Positions 34,818-44,063 of a stretch of DNA of 64,000 bases are shown here, piece by piece; the first letter of the stretch is position 1; every line of letters begins with the position of its first letter. This stretch comes from Butyricimonas paravirosa. GTDB taxonomy: Bacteria > Bacteroidota > Bacteroidia > Bacteroidales > Marinifilaceae. The stretch lies in the NCBI RefSeq assembly GCF_032878955.1, contig NZ_CP043839.1, positions 4,030,001 to 4,094,000 of the forward strand, read 5' to 3'. Both the position numbers and the translations under genes were made by a program. Under the pieces are notes generated by a model. It made no database searches, was not told the origin of the DNA, and worked only from the letters and a program-made list of their open reading frames with translations.

Positions 34818-37800
34818 ATGAATAAATTTCGAATCGATGGTGTTGGACTTAAAATTCCTTGCCGAAAAATTCTTTTGAGTATGAAATTAACTTTGTTTTT
34901 GATGTGTTGTTTTGTATTTCAACTGCAGGCTGCGGTTGAAGCTCAGAATCAAACGGTATCATTAAAAGTGGAAAATGTTTCGCTAGCTGAAGCCATCTCT
35001 CAACTGAAGAAGCAAACGAAAATGGATTTTTTCTTTTCACATTCAGTGGTGGACGTGGATCAACTGGTATCGTTGGACTTGCAAAACGTGTCGTTGAAAG
35101 AGGCGTTACAACGTTTATTGGGAAAGACGTACACGTACGAGTTCTTGGATGGAATCGTGATCATAAAGCCCTTTCAGCAAGCGCAAAGTGAGGTGCAGCA
35201 GCAAAAGACGAGCTTGAAGGGGACGGTGAAGGATGTAAATGGAGAACCATTACCGGGTGTGACTGTAACTATTAAAGGAACTTCCTTGGGTGTCGCTACG
35301 GATATTGATGGGAAATGGGTGTTGGAGATTCCGGAAATGAAAGAAGTGGTGTTGGTGTTTTCATTTGTTGGGATGAAATCACAGGAGATTCGTCCCGGTT
35401 CTCGTACGGAGATTGATGTCATTTTGGAAGAGGATACGAAAGAGATGGAGGAAGTGGTGGTAACAGGTATATTCATGCGTAAAAAAGAAGGATTTACCGG
35501 TTCGGCAACGCAGGTCTCCGGGGAGGAGCTTAAAAAGATGTCCTCTGGAAATGTTTTGAAAGCTTTGGGGATGATGGATCCTGGATTTAAAATGAATGTA
35601 AGCAATATAGCAGGATCCAATCCTAATGCCGTGCCTGATTTTCAGATGCGTGGACAGGCTAGTTTAGGAAATTACACGTCAGATGATGTGGTTGTGCTGC
35701 GTGGTGATGCTAATAGTCGCCCTAATCAGCCTTTATTCGTGTTGGATGGCGTGATAGGAGTAAGTGCAACAGCTATTATGGATTTAGATCCGGAACAGGT
35801 GGAATCAATTACCTTGCTAAAGGATGCCGCAGCGACTGTTATTTACGGGTCTGAAGCGGCCAATGGAGTTGTCGTAGTAGAAACGAAGGCTCCGGTTCCC
35901 GGAAAATTGCGGTTTACTTACAACGGTAATTATAAGTTAGAATGGTCGGATTTGAGCGTTTACGATTTGATGAACGCAGAGGAAAAGTTGAGGGTAGAAG
36001 AATTGGCCGGATATTACCAGAGTATGGATGATATGGGGTTACAGAGTTATTATAATAAGATAAAACAGGATGTGTTGAGCGGGGTGAACACGTATTGGTT
36101 GGCCGAGCCGGTGCAGACTGCTTTTGCACATCGTCACGGACTGACGGTAGAGGGGGGTGATAGGACTTTGCGATATAAACTTTATGTAGGGGCAAACTTG
36201 GCTCCCGGCGTAATGAAGGAAACGAATTTAGATACAAAAACCGGAAAAATCGATTTGAATTACCGTAATGGTAAAATTATGATTAATAATTCATTGACGG
36301 TGGATTACTCTAATGGAACACGGGAATCTCCTTACGGAAGTTTTTCTGATTATGCATTGGTGAATCCTTACTACCGTAAAACGGATGAAAATGGTAATAT
36401 TAAGCAGGTGTTGGATGATGGACGGGTTGGAGATGGTCAGACGGTTAATAGTTGGGTTGGACAATATACAAAACCCATATTGAATCCACTTTATAACAAA
36501 TTGTTCGAATCTAAGAACGAGAGTCGGAGTTTTCAACTACGGGAAGCGTTGAGAGTGGAGTATTTGCCGATAGAGGCTTTACGTTTGAGCTTGGATTTTT
36601 CTTTATCAAGGGGGGACGGTACAGTAGAGGTGTTCAAATCTGCCGCACATAATGACTTCTACGAGGTAAAAGATCCGGCAGAAAAGGGAAGTTATGATTG
36701 GACTAAGAATGAAAATACGACTTATCGATTGAGAATTTCCGGAGCTTATAATAAAGTGTGGGGAGATCATTTGTTGTCGGCGAATGTTAGTTACAGTATT
36801 AACGAGAATGTTTCAAAGTCGAATGTATTGTCTATGAAAGGTTTTCCGAATGATAAGCTGAGTGAAGTTTATATGGGAGCGGAATACGAGAATACATCAG
36901 GTAGTGAGAATACAACTCGGTCTTTGGCTTATATCATGACCTTGAATTACGCGTGGAAACAGCGCTATGCGGTTGACTACAGTATGAGTGTCAATGCTTC
37001 TTCGGAGTTTGGTAAGAATAATCGTTATGCTCCCTTCTGGTCTGCCGGTGTACGTTGGAATGCGGACAAAGAAAGTTTTATTCAAAATCTGAGAATATTT
37101 GATGAGCTGGTCGTGAGAGGTACTTATGGAATCACCGGGTCGCAGGGTTTTACACCTTATCAGTCGTTACAGATGTATACTTATTCCAATTTGATGCAGA
37201 CTTATAAGGGGTCGGATGTTGTTGGTGCGGAAATTTATGGGCTGGGAAATCCGGATTTGAAATGGCAACAAACTCAAAATTATAACGTGTCGTTAGATTT
37301 TACCCTGTTCAATAATATTTTCAGTGCAAAATTGGAGTATTACGAGAAATACACGAAGAATACTTTGTTGGATTATTCAATGGCTCCTTCTATCGGTTTC
37401 TCCACGATGAAGGAAAATTTAGGAAAGATTTCCAATAAGGGGTATGAAATATCTTTGCGTGTAAGGCCTTATAGTGATCCTTCTAAGCAAGCTTATTGGG
37501 ATATAATTGTCAATGGAGCGCATAATAAATCCCGGATTGAAGAGATTTCAAACGCATTGAAGGTGTTGAATGAGAAACAAATGGCTGTTGCTGATGGGGA
37601 TACGAATGAGGATGGAACTCAAAGAGCAGAGCGTAAACCATTACCTCGGTATGAAAACGGTTATTCACAAACTACTATTTGGGCTGTACGTTCCATGGGA
37701 ATTGATCCCCAGACCGGACGAGAAGTATTCCTGACACGAGACGGTCGGTTAACGAATGAATATTCTTCAGTAGATCAGGTTCCGGTGGGAGATACGGAGC

Positions 37801-38267
37801 CCAAACTTGCCGGAACGATATCCACGACGTTTACTTATAAAGGGTTTAGCCTGACTTTAGCGGGGCAATATCATTTTGGCGGTCAGGTGTTCAACTCGAC
37901 ATTGATTAATAAGGTTGAAAATGCTAACTTACGTTTGAATGCGGATCGGAGAGCTTTATATAGCCGTTGGCAGAAACCCGGAGATCAGGTGCTTTTTAAA
38001 GCGATAGATGGTAATATTTACAAGACGGCGACCAAGGAAAGTTCACGTTTTGTGATGGATGACAATGAATTTTATTTTTCCACGATAAATTTGTCTTACA
38101 GGGCAGATAGTCAAAAATTTGGTTGGATGAATCGTTTGGGAATTACTTCAGCGACGATCGGGATGTATATGGAAGATATTTGTCGTTTTTCTACCGTGAA
38201 GATGGAACGTGGTATTAACTATCCATTCTCTCGTTCGGTTTCAATGTCATTGAGTTTGATATTTTAA
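34818..38267 (+). CDS. SusC/RagA-type TonB-dependent receptor with STN signalling domain
   Basis: A 1149-aa outer-membrane receptor. I chose MNKFRIDGVG at 34818. The order is a long signal region ending near QAAVEAQ, an STN domain (about 50-105, VENVSLAEAISQLKKQT), a carboxypeptidase-like CNA_B domain (about 130-215, GTVKDVNGEPLPGVTVTIKG), a TonB plug with VLDGV and LLKDAAATVIYGSEAANGVV, and a 22-strand barrel ending in an aromatic residue (SLIF). The STN domain links it to the FecR/sigma pair. With SusD it imports an unidentified ligand. Confidence 0.96.
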   Translation: MNKFRIDGVGLKIPCRKILLSMKLTLFLMCCFVFQLQAAVEAQNQTVSLKVENVSLAEAISQLKKQTKMDFFFSHSVVDVDQLVSLDLQNVSLKEALQRLLGKTYTYEFLDGIVIIKPFQQAQSEVQQQKTSLKGTVKDVNGEPLPGVTVTIKGTSLGVATDIDGKWVLEIPEMKEVVLVFSFVGMKSQEIRPGSRTEIDVILEEDTKEMEEVVVTGIFMRKKEGFTGSATQVSGEELKKMSSGNVLKALGMMDPGFKMNVSNIAGSNPNAVPDFQMRGQASLGNYTSDDVVVLRGDANSRPNQPLFVLDGVIGVSATAIMDLDPEQVESITLLKDAAATVIYGSEAANGVVVVETKAPVPGKLRFTYNGNYKLEWSDLSVYDLMNAEEKLRVEELAGYYQSMDDMGLQSYYNKIKQDVLSGVNTYWLAEPVQTAFAHRHGLTVEGGDRTLRYKLYVGANLAPGVMKETNLDTKTGKIDLNYRNGKIMINNSLTVDYSNGTRESPYGSFSDYALVNPYYRKTDENGNIKQVLDDGRVGDGQTVNSWVGQYTKPILNPLYNKLFESKNESRSFQLREALRVEYLPIEALRLSLDFSLSRGDGTVEVFKSAAHNDFYEVKDPAEKGSYDWTKNENTTYRLRISGAYNKVWGDHLLSANVSYSINENVSKSNVLSMKGFPNDKLSEVYMGAEYENTSGSENTTRSLAYIMTLNYAWKQRYAVDYSMSVNASSEFGKNNRYAPFWSAGVRWNADKESFIQNLRIFDELVVRGTYGITGSQGFTPYQSLQMYTYSNLMQTYKGSDVVGAEIYGLGNPDLKWQQTQNYNVSLDFTLFNNIFSAKLEYYEKYTKNTLLDYSMAPSIGFSTMKENLGKISNKGYEISLRVRPYSDPSKQAYWDIIVNGAHNKSRIEEISNALKVLNEKQMAVADGDTNEDGTQRAERKPLPRYENGYSQTTIWAVRSMGIDPQTGREVFLTRDGRLTNEYSSVDQVPVGDTEPKLAGTISTTFTYKGFSLTLAGQYHFGGQVFNSTLINKVENANLRLNADRRALYSRWQKPGDQVLFKAIDGNIYKTATKESSRFVMDDNEFYFSTINLSYRADSQKFGWMNRLGITSATIGMYMEDICRFSTVKMERGINYPFSRSVSMSLSLIF

Positions 38268-38279
38268 AAATGATGGAAT

Positions 38280-39667
38280 ATGAGAAAATATATAATTAGT
38301 ATTTGTTTGGGAATGATTTTCTTCTCTTCTTGTTCGAATTGGTTGGATGTCGAACCAAAGACCATGGTTGAAGAAGAAGAGTTGTTTAGCCGGGAGTTGG
38401 GATTTAAAGAGGCCTTGACCGGTTTGTATATCAAGATGGCTCAATCCAGCTTGTATGGAGAAGATTTGACGATAGGTTTTATGGATGTCTTAGGACAACG
38501 CTATCAGAACACAACAAGTGATGGATATCAGAATGCATTGTGGTATTCCTTCCCTCGACAAAGACGGAAAAGTATACAGAGAGAATTTGGGGAAATATGT
38601 ATAATTTGATTGCCAATGTGAATAACCTCCTATATTATTGTGACGCAAAGAAACAAGTGTTGACGACGGAAAACTATTATGAGATTATCAAAGGTGAGGC
38701 GTTAGGGTTACGTGCATTCCTGCATTTTGATTTGTTACGTATGTATGGGCCGATAAATTGTAATTCAGCAACGAAACGAATAGCCTACCGGACTCAGTTC
38801 GATTCGGAAGTTGCTGTAATACAGCCAACGAACGTGGTGATGGATAGTATTATTGCAGACTTGAAAGCTGCTGAGATTTTGTTGACCGGAACAGATCCTT
38901 TGAATTTCGATTTCCCGACCAAAGAGTCGGAAGAGGAAAGTATGGCTGGTGATCGCTTTTTGACCTACCGTCATAAACGGATGAACTTGTATGCTGTGAA
39001 AGCGTTGTTGGCGAGAGCCTATCTTTATGTCGGGAATAAAACCGAGGCAAAGAAATACGCAAACGAGGTGATTAGCAGTTCTTATTTTGACTTAATAGGT
39101 GATACAAACGATCCGCTAAGGTCAAAGGAGATTCTTTTTTCTATTTACGTGGATGATTTCAATAAAGATAATAAGCTGGCCGGGCACTATTCTATTAAAT
39201 CAGAAGATTTTTTTAATGAATTGTTTGATATCGATAACGAAGGAGCGCAGGACGTAAGGGTGCGTCCGGGGGTGGCATTTAATTATTCGACAAATGGTAT
39301 CACGATGAAAAAGTATGAACAGGAAAATTTGTGGGTTTCCACGCAGGGAACGATCGTGTTAGTGCGCTTGTCGGAAATGTATTATATCATGGCTGAATGT
39401 GAGGATGAGCCTGCAGATGCGGAAGTCTGGCTGAATCAAGTGAGGAATATGCGTGCTCTTTCACCAGTGGAGTGTACGGAACAGAATCTATTGGATGAGA
39501 TTGAAAAAGAGTACCGGAAAGAGTTTTATGGAGAAGGACAATTATTTTATTTTTATAAACGTCATGGCTACCGGACTTTCTTACATTGTCCGCTGGAAAA
39601 TATGACTGAGAGTAATTACATGTTTTCGTGGCCGGAAAATGAGGTTTTATTTGGTCAAACGAATTAA
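38280..39667 (+). pseudogene. SusD/RagB-type lipoprotein with a -1 frameshift
   Basis: The N-terminal part (from 38280) has a signal peptide with lipobox FFSSC and the SusD start NWLDVEPKTMVEEEELF. It stops at 38609. The rest continues in another frame from about 38550, with IWGNMYNLIANVNNLLYYCD, the TPR-like helices and the usual SusD C-terminus ending before 39667. Joining WYSFP to STKTEKY restores a normal SusD sequence and requires one missing base in the CCC run near 38553-38556. No slippery sequence is seen. It is either a real inactivating mutation or a sequencing error. Confidence 0.88.
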
Positions 39668-39678
39668 TGGACTGGAAT

Positions 39679-40443
39679 ATGAAAAGAATTTTAAGATATA
39701 CCCTTTGGGTGACAATTATCGTTTGGGTGTGTAGTTGTCAGGAATATAAAATGGTGGAGTACGGAGAAGGTGGTCAGATTAATTTTATGGGAAAGAATGG
39801 GAAGCTTTGGACGGATGATACTTCTTTCTTTCACTATAATAAGAATTTCGGTATTAATGTGGATGGGGATTCCCTGAGAGCAGATACAGTTGTTATCGGG
39901 GTAAAAGTCAGTGGAGTGACGACGGATTATCCTCGTCGAGTTGTGTTTAAACCGGTATCTTCTGGTGAACATGGTGTGGATGTGGCGTTTTTGGATGATT
40001 ATTATGTATCTGCTGATAGTAGTGTGGCCACATTCAGTGTGGAGATAAGACGTCCGGCAACACGAGGAACAGTTTATTCGACGAATCTAGAGTTTGACTA
40101 TGATCAGTCGGATTTTGAAGCCGGAATTTCAGAGCGGCAGGTATTCAGATTGACGGTTCGGGATTCGGTAAGTCTGAAATTATGGGGGACAAGTGAAGAG
40201 GAGTGGAGAGATTATTATAGCAATTATTTGGGGGAATATAGCGAGACAAAAATACGTTATTTGATCACCCGTTATCATGAGGTCTCTTTAAATGAGTGGG
40301 AGAATAGTTCGAATTTTACAGAACTGAGAAAAGGTAATTCTTTTTATACGGATTATGAGAGTTATAGACAAGATCCTAAGAATAAGCCTTTAATTGATGA
40401 AAATACGGGTAGAGAAATAGAATTTCCTAATTTAGATGTTTAA
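39679..40443 (+). CDS. DUF4843 domain lipoprotein
   Basis: A 254-aa surface or periplasmic lipoprotein; lipobox VCSC. I chose MKRILRY at 39679; the upstream ATG at 39667 overlaps the susD stop by one base. The mature protein is beta-rich and matches DUF4843, a family found after SusC/SusD pairs. It probably binds or presents the ligand, but the function is not established. Confidence 0.82.
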   Translation: MKRILRYTLWVTIIVWVCSCQEYKMVEYGEGGQINFMGKNGKLWTDDTSFFHYNKNFGINVDGDSLRADTVVIGVKVSGVTTDYPRRVVFKPVSSGEHGVDVAFLDDYYVSADSSVATFSVEIRRPATRGTVYSTNLEFDYDQSDFEAGISERQVFRLTVRDSVSLKLWGTSEEEWRDYYSNYLGEYSETKIRYLITRYHEVSLNEWENSSNFTELRKGNSFYTDYESYRQDPKNKPLIDENTGREIEFPNLDV

Positions 40444-40445
40444 TT

Positions 40446-42065
40446 ATGAAAAGATTATTTTATATAGTGATCGGTCTGCTTTTGGCGGCCTGTTATGAGG
40501 ATAAGGGGAATTATGATTATCAGGAGGTGAATGCCTTGACGATTTCCTTGAAGGATTTATATCCTGTGCATTTGACTGATACGGTTTTTACGTTAGATCC
40601 AGACTTATCCCAGTCTTTATTGAAAGATGAGGATAATTTGGAGTTTATGTGGTTACATTCGACGTTAAACGAGTCGATGTGGGGACATAAGGAGTATGAT
40701 ACGGTCAGTATGGAGCGTACATTACGTTTTCGCTGGGATACCGAAGCGGATGATTTTAAATATGAGCATTATTTCCGATTGATTGTTCATGACAAAACAA
40801 CAGGCTTGAGCTATCGGCGAAATACGAAAATTAAGTTTGTGAAACCTTACGATGGGGCATGGATGGTGTTACATAGTAAAGATGGGCAAACGGAATTAGG
40901 AGCTATTGAGTATGTTGGAGGTGAAATGCTGGTGCAGGAGGATGCCTATTATGCTGAAACCGGAGAAAAATTGGCCGGAAAGCCACTTGCCTTAATGAGA
41001 TATCTTACATATTATCCGGAGTATGGATCGGGGATTTATCAAAATACGTTTACCGTATTCACGGATGACCCTGATGAGGCTGGAATCTATTGTCAATGGA
41101 AACGTTTTCAAAAGATGGATTCTCTTCGCAATATGGTTTATAATCAAATAACTGATTTTGGTTTTCAAAATATTACCTTGGCAGATGGTTCCGGTAGGTC
41201 GGGAGCACTTTTAATATCCGGTAAAAATTTGTATCAAACGCCTGCCGGAGGGCATATTTATAAGCCAACATCAGAATTGATCGGAATGACGAGAATTACT
41301 TTGGCAACGAAAGCGGGAACGGGCTCTTTGCTGTATGACGAGGCTGGGCATCGTTTTGCTTTTTATGAACCTAATAAGCCCAGCTCTTCTTGGGGAAAGC
41401 CTGCGTTTAATAGCTCGCATAATAAAAAGAAAATCAAGGCAGTTATTGAGCATGATGAGAATGTAAAGGATGTAGATCCTAATAATTTGCCTGTTGACCA
41501 AAAGGTTTTGTGGGTAGGTAGTGGATATCTATTGGGGGGTATTGATGGATATTACGAAGATGTATATGCTTATGGCTTGGCGAAAAATGAGGAGCAATGT
41601 TTTATTTATGAGTTTTACCCTTATGGTATAATTTACGGTATGGATCCTAATTTTACCGGTTACTATTCAATCAACATACCTAGTGGTTTGGATGAAAATA
41701 GTTGTTTTGCATCTAGTGCGCTATATAATGGAATTATATTTTATAGTTCAGGTAATACGATTTATCGTTTGGATTTTAAAAAGAAAGGAGGACAGGCGCT
41801 TGCGATCTATTCCCATCCGGGAGGGAAAGCAGTTAAGATGAAGTTTGCCAGACAATGTAAGAAAGATGATAAAAGTACTTATGACGAATATGAATTTGAT
41901 ACATTTTATAGCCTGGGAATCGCTTTTGAAATGGAAGACGGAACCGGAGAATTTGTGGTATTAAATTTAGCCCCGACGGGTAATATCGGATCTGATAGTG
42001 AACATTATTCGGCGAAACAAGTGCATACTGGATTTGGAAAAATTACTGATTTTGTGTTTATTTAG
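40446..42065 (+). CDS. PKD-like family lipoprotein
   Basis: A 539-aa lipoprotein with lipobox LAAC. An N-terminal PKD-like/Ig-like domain (about 25-135) is followed by a large domain with repeated blade-like strands that may form a propeller. Proteins of this family accompany SusC, SusD and DUF4843 genes in Bacteroidales. It starts two bases after the preceding gene and ends the operon at a strong terminator. The ligand is unknown. Confidence 0.82.
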   Translation: MKRLFYIVIGLLLAACYEDKGNYDYQEVNALTISLKDLYPVHLTDTVFTLDPDLSQSLLKDEDNLEFMWLHSTLNESMWGHKEYDTVSMERTLRFRWDTEADDFKYEHYFRLIVHDKTTGLSYRRNTKIKFVKPYDGAWMVLHSKDGQTELGAIEYVGGEMLVQEDAYYAETGEKLAGKPLALMRYLTYYPEYGSGIYQNTFTVFTDDPDEAGIYCQWKRFQKMDSLRNMVYNQITDFGFQNITLADGSGRSGALLISGKNLYQTPAGGHIYKPTSELIGMTRITLATKAGTGSLLYDEAGHRFAFYEPNKPSSSWGKPAFNSSHNKKKIKAVIEHDENVKDVDPNNLPVDQKVLWVGSGYLLGGIDGYYEDVYAYGLAKNEEQCFIYEFYPYGIIYGMDPNFTGYYSINIPSGLDENSCFASSALYNGIIFYSSGNTIYRLDFKKKGGQALAIYSHPGGKAVKMKFARQCKKDDKSTYDEYEFDTFYSLGIAFEMEDGTGEFVVLNLAPTGNIGSDSEHYSAKQVHTGFGKITDFVFI

Positions 42066-42103
42066 GAGAAAGTCTTTGATGTAATACAGAAAACAGCCAG
42101 ATT

Positions 42104-42147
42104 AGCCTGCTGTTGAATTTAAACCAATCAACGGCAGGCTTTCTTTT
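42104..42147 (+). terminator. Terminator of the SusCD operon
   Basis: A 13-bp stem with one mismatch (42104-42116 with 42128-42140, core GCCTGC/GCAGGC) is followed by a T-rich run, 38 bases after the last stop codon. Confidence 0.85.
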
Positions 42148-42228
42148 GTTATCCATAATGATACTGAGAACGATGATAATTTCGTGTGGCTAAGTAAGAT
42201 TTTATTTTTATATCTCGATTAATTGATT

Positions 42229-42236
42229 TATCTTTG
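42229..42236 (+). promoter_or_regulatory. -7 box of the rpsU promoter
   Basis: TATCTTTG is a perfect TAnnTTTG match and gives a leader of about 165 bases. The -33 region is T-rich rather than a clear TTTG. Confidence 0.6.
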
Positions 42237-42260
42237 CGCCCAGTTTTCGAATTGTTAAAT

Positions 42261-42335
42261 ATGAACTTCAATCCGCTTGAAAGGGGGTGGTCAATTATTT
42301 TTGAGATAGTAAAAAATATACATATATTTAATTAG
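42261..42335 (+). CDS. Possible 24-codon leader ORF before rpsU
   Basis: ATG to TAG (MNFNPLERGW...) lies wholly in the rpsU leader and ends four bases before a terminator-like hairpin. Leader ORFs before attenuators can sense translation, but there is no ribosome binding site that I can point to. It may be chance. Confidence 0.2.
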   Translation: MNFNPLERGWSIIFEIVKNIHIFN

Positions 42336-42338
42336 TAA

Positions 42339-42369
42339 GCAGCACATTATGGTGTTGCCGGATTTTTTT
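42339..42369 (+). terminator. Terminator-like hairpin in the rpsU leader
   Basis: GCAGCAC (42339-42345) pairs with GTGTTGC (42352-42358), with one mismatch, and CGGATTTTTTT follows. It lies 38 bases before the rpsU start, so it could attenuate rpsU or end a short separate RNA. Confidence 0.55.
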
Positions 42370-42407
42370 ATTATAAAATAAGTATTCATTTTTTTAAATT
42401 ATAAATC

Positions 42408-42599
42408 ATGATAATTGTACCATTAAAAGAAGGCGAAAATATCGAGAGAGCACTGAAAAAATTCAAAAGAAAATTCGAAAAAACCGGCGTGATTAAAGAG
42501 CTGAGAGATCGTCAGGCTTTCACCAAACCGTCTATTAGAAATAGAATGGCCCGGATGAAGGCTGTCTATCGTCAATCTTTGCAACAAGCGGAAGAATAA
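42408..42599 (+). CDS. rpsU: 30S ribosomal protein S21
   Basis: A 63-aa basic protein of the small subunit. It has the S21 signature (IIVPLKEGENIERALKKFKR and FTKPSIRNRMARMKA). It is complete. The xerC gene follows after 66 bases. Confidence 0.95.
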   Translation: MIIVPLKEGENIERALKKFKRKFEKTGVIKELRDRQAFTKPSIRNRMARMKAVYRQSLQQAEE

Positions 42600-42665
42600 A
42601 TCGATCACTTTCTTTGTTTTTCCAAACAAAAAACGTAACTTGCTTACGTTATTAAAATAGTAGAA

Positions 42666-43577
42666 ATGATGCAGATAGAATTGTTCTTGAAGTATTTGAG
42701 TAGCGTGAAACGTTATTCGGAAAATACGATCATCGCATATAAGGCGGATTTGTATCAGTTCTACGAATTTTGTGGATTGGAAAGGAATAATGAGGATTTT
42801 TCTCGAGTGACGACCAAGCTCGTTAGAGAATGGGTCGTGGCAGAGATGAGGGGAGATTTGAGGGTGAACGGTACCAGAGGGAAGTTAAGTGCTGCTTCCG
42901 GTAAGCGTAAGTTGAGCAGTATAAAGGCGTTTTTTCGTTTCCTTGTAAAAGAGAAAGTGATAGAGATGAATCCCGCCGAGAATATCAGCGGACCGAAATT
43001 GCCGAAGCGATTGCCAGTTTTCGTGAGGGAAGAGGATATGGAATGTACGCTGGATGATGCGGAAAAAAAGAAAGGTTTTTCCGGATTAAGAGATTTCTTG
43101 ATCTTGTTGATGGCTTATGATACGGGAATGAGGCGTTCTGAAATTGTTGGATTGAAGGTTGGGAATGTTGATCTTTCACGGCGTTGTATTCGTGTTTTCG
43201 GGAAAGGTGGAAAATGGCGAGAAATCCCGATCATGACCGAGTTGATACAGGACATTGAATGTTATTTGGATGCCCGGAGCCGCGTGGTGGAAGGGGAGCA
43301 TGATCTGTTTTTCGTGACCGATAAGGGAAAGCCGCTTTATGCTAATTTCGTTTATCGTTTGGTGACGAAAGAACTGGAATCACACACTTCTTTAGCAAAA
43401 CGCAGCCCGCACGTGTTGCGACATTCTTTTGCCACGCATCTGTTGGATAACGGTGCGCCGATTCAGGGAATTAAAGAATTGTTGGGACATTCCAGTCTGG
43501 CGGCAACCCAGGTGTACACTCACAACTCTGTGGAGAAGATGTTGAAGATTTTTAAACAAGCTCACCCACGAGCATAA
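42666..43577 (+). CDS. xerC: Tyrosine recombinase XerC/XerD
   Basis: A 303-aa recombinase that resolves chromosome dimers at dif. It has an N-terminal core-binding domain (about 1-90) and a catalytic domain with Arg156 (GMRRSEIVGLK), Lys180, His249, Arg252 (HVLRHSFAT), His275 (LLGHSS) and Tyr284 (TQVYTHNS). A complete catalytic set and its place next to rpsU and hpf distinguish it from the element integrase at 2838. XerC rather than XerD is a choice by convention. Confidence 0.9.
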   Translation: MMQIELFLKYLSSVKRYSENTIIAYKADLYQFYEFCGLERNNEDFSRVTTKLVREWVVAEMRGDLRVNGTRGKLSAASGKRKLSSIKAFFRFLVKEKVIEMNPAENISGPKLPKRLPVFVREEDMECTLDDAEKKKGFSGLRDFLILLMAYDTGMRRSEIVGLKVGNVDLSRRCIRVFGKGGKWREIPIMTELIQDIECYLDARSRVVEGEHDLFFVTDKGKPLYANFVYRLVTKELESHTSLAKRSPHVLRHSFATHLLDNGAPIQGIKELLGHSSLAATQVYTHNSVEKMLKIFKQAHPRA

Positions 43578-43595
43578 ATTATAGGAGGAAACGAT

Positions 43596-43892
43596 ATGGA
43601 CATTAGAATTAATCCTGTAGGTTTTTCAGTAAATCCAGTGCTGGAGGAGTTCATTAATAAGAAATTCTCGAAATTGGAGAAGTATCACGACGGAATTATG
43701 AGTATAGATGTTACGTTGAAATTGGAAAAAGACGATCATCTGGAAAATAAGTTGACCGAGGTGCATGTTGATGTCAAAGGGCAAGACGTGTTCGCTAAAA
43801 AGAATGCGAAAACTTTTGAAGAAACAGTGGACGAGTTGTACGATGTATTAAAGAGACAACTTGTTAAAGCGAAAGAAAAAAGAGAAAATTAA
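43596..43892 (+). CDS. hpf: Ribosome hibernation-promoting factor (HPF/RaiA family)
   Basis: A 98-aa short-form factor that binds the 30S decoding region and inactivates ribosomes in stationary phase. The beta-alpha pattern INPVGFSVNPVLEEFINKKF and the conserved HVDVKGQDVFAKKN are seen. It has an unusually strong Shine-Dalgarno (AGGAGG) seven bases before its ATG. It lacks the C-terminal dimerisation domain of long HPF. Confidence 0.88.
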   Translation: MDIRINPVGFSVNPVLEEFINKKFSKLEKYHDGIMSIDVTLKLEKDDHLENKLTEVHVDVKGQDVFAKKNAKTFEETVDELYDVLKRQLVKAKEKREN

Positions 43893-43910
43893 GAAAAATG
43901 ATCTCATTTA

Positions 43911-43942
43911 TTGTGAGATATGATTTTTAATTTGTACATTTG
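43911..43942 (+). promoter_or_regulatory. Promoter of tuf
   Basis: TTG (43911-43913) and TACATTTG (43935-43942) are 21 bases apart. The leader is about 115 bases. An inverted repeat ATCTCA/TGTGAGAT overlaps the upstream element and may end hpf transcripts. Confidence 0.75.
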
Positions 43943-44063
43943 CAAGCCAAATTAAATGGGTTTTCTCGCACTTGTCTGGGTAATTTTCAGGTAAACAGCG
44001 AGTTACTTGCATGAAATTGAGTTATTGAGATAAATTGTTTAATAATAAAATTGTTTTAGAGTT

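Noticed and set aside
38540..38609. Programmed -1 frameshifting in susD
   Set aside because: No slippery heptamer and no downstream pseudoknot are seen. A lost base in a C run explains the data better.
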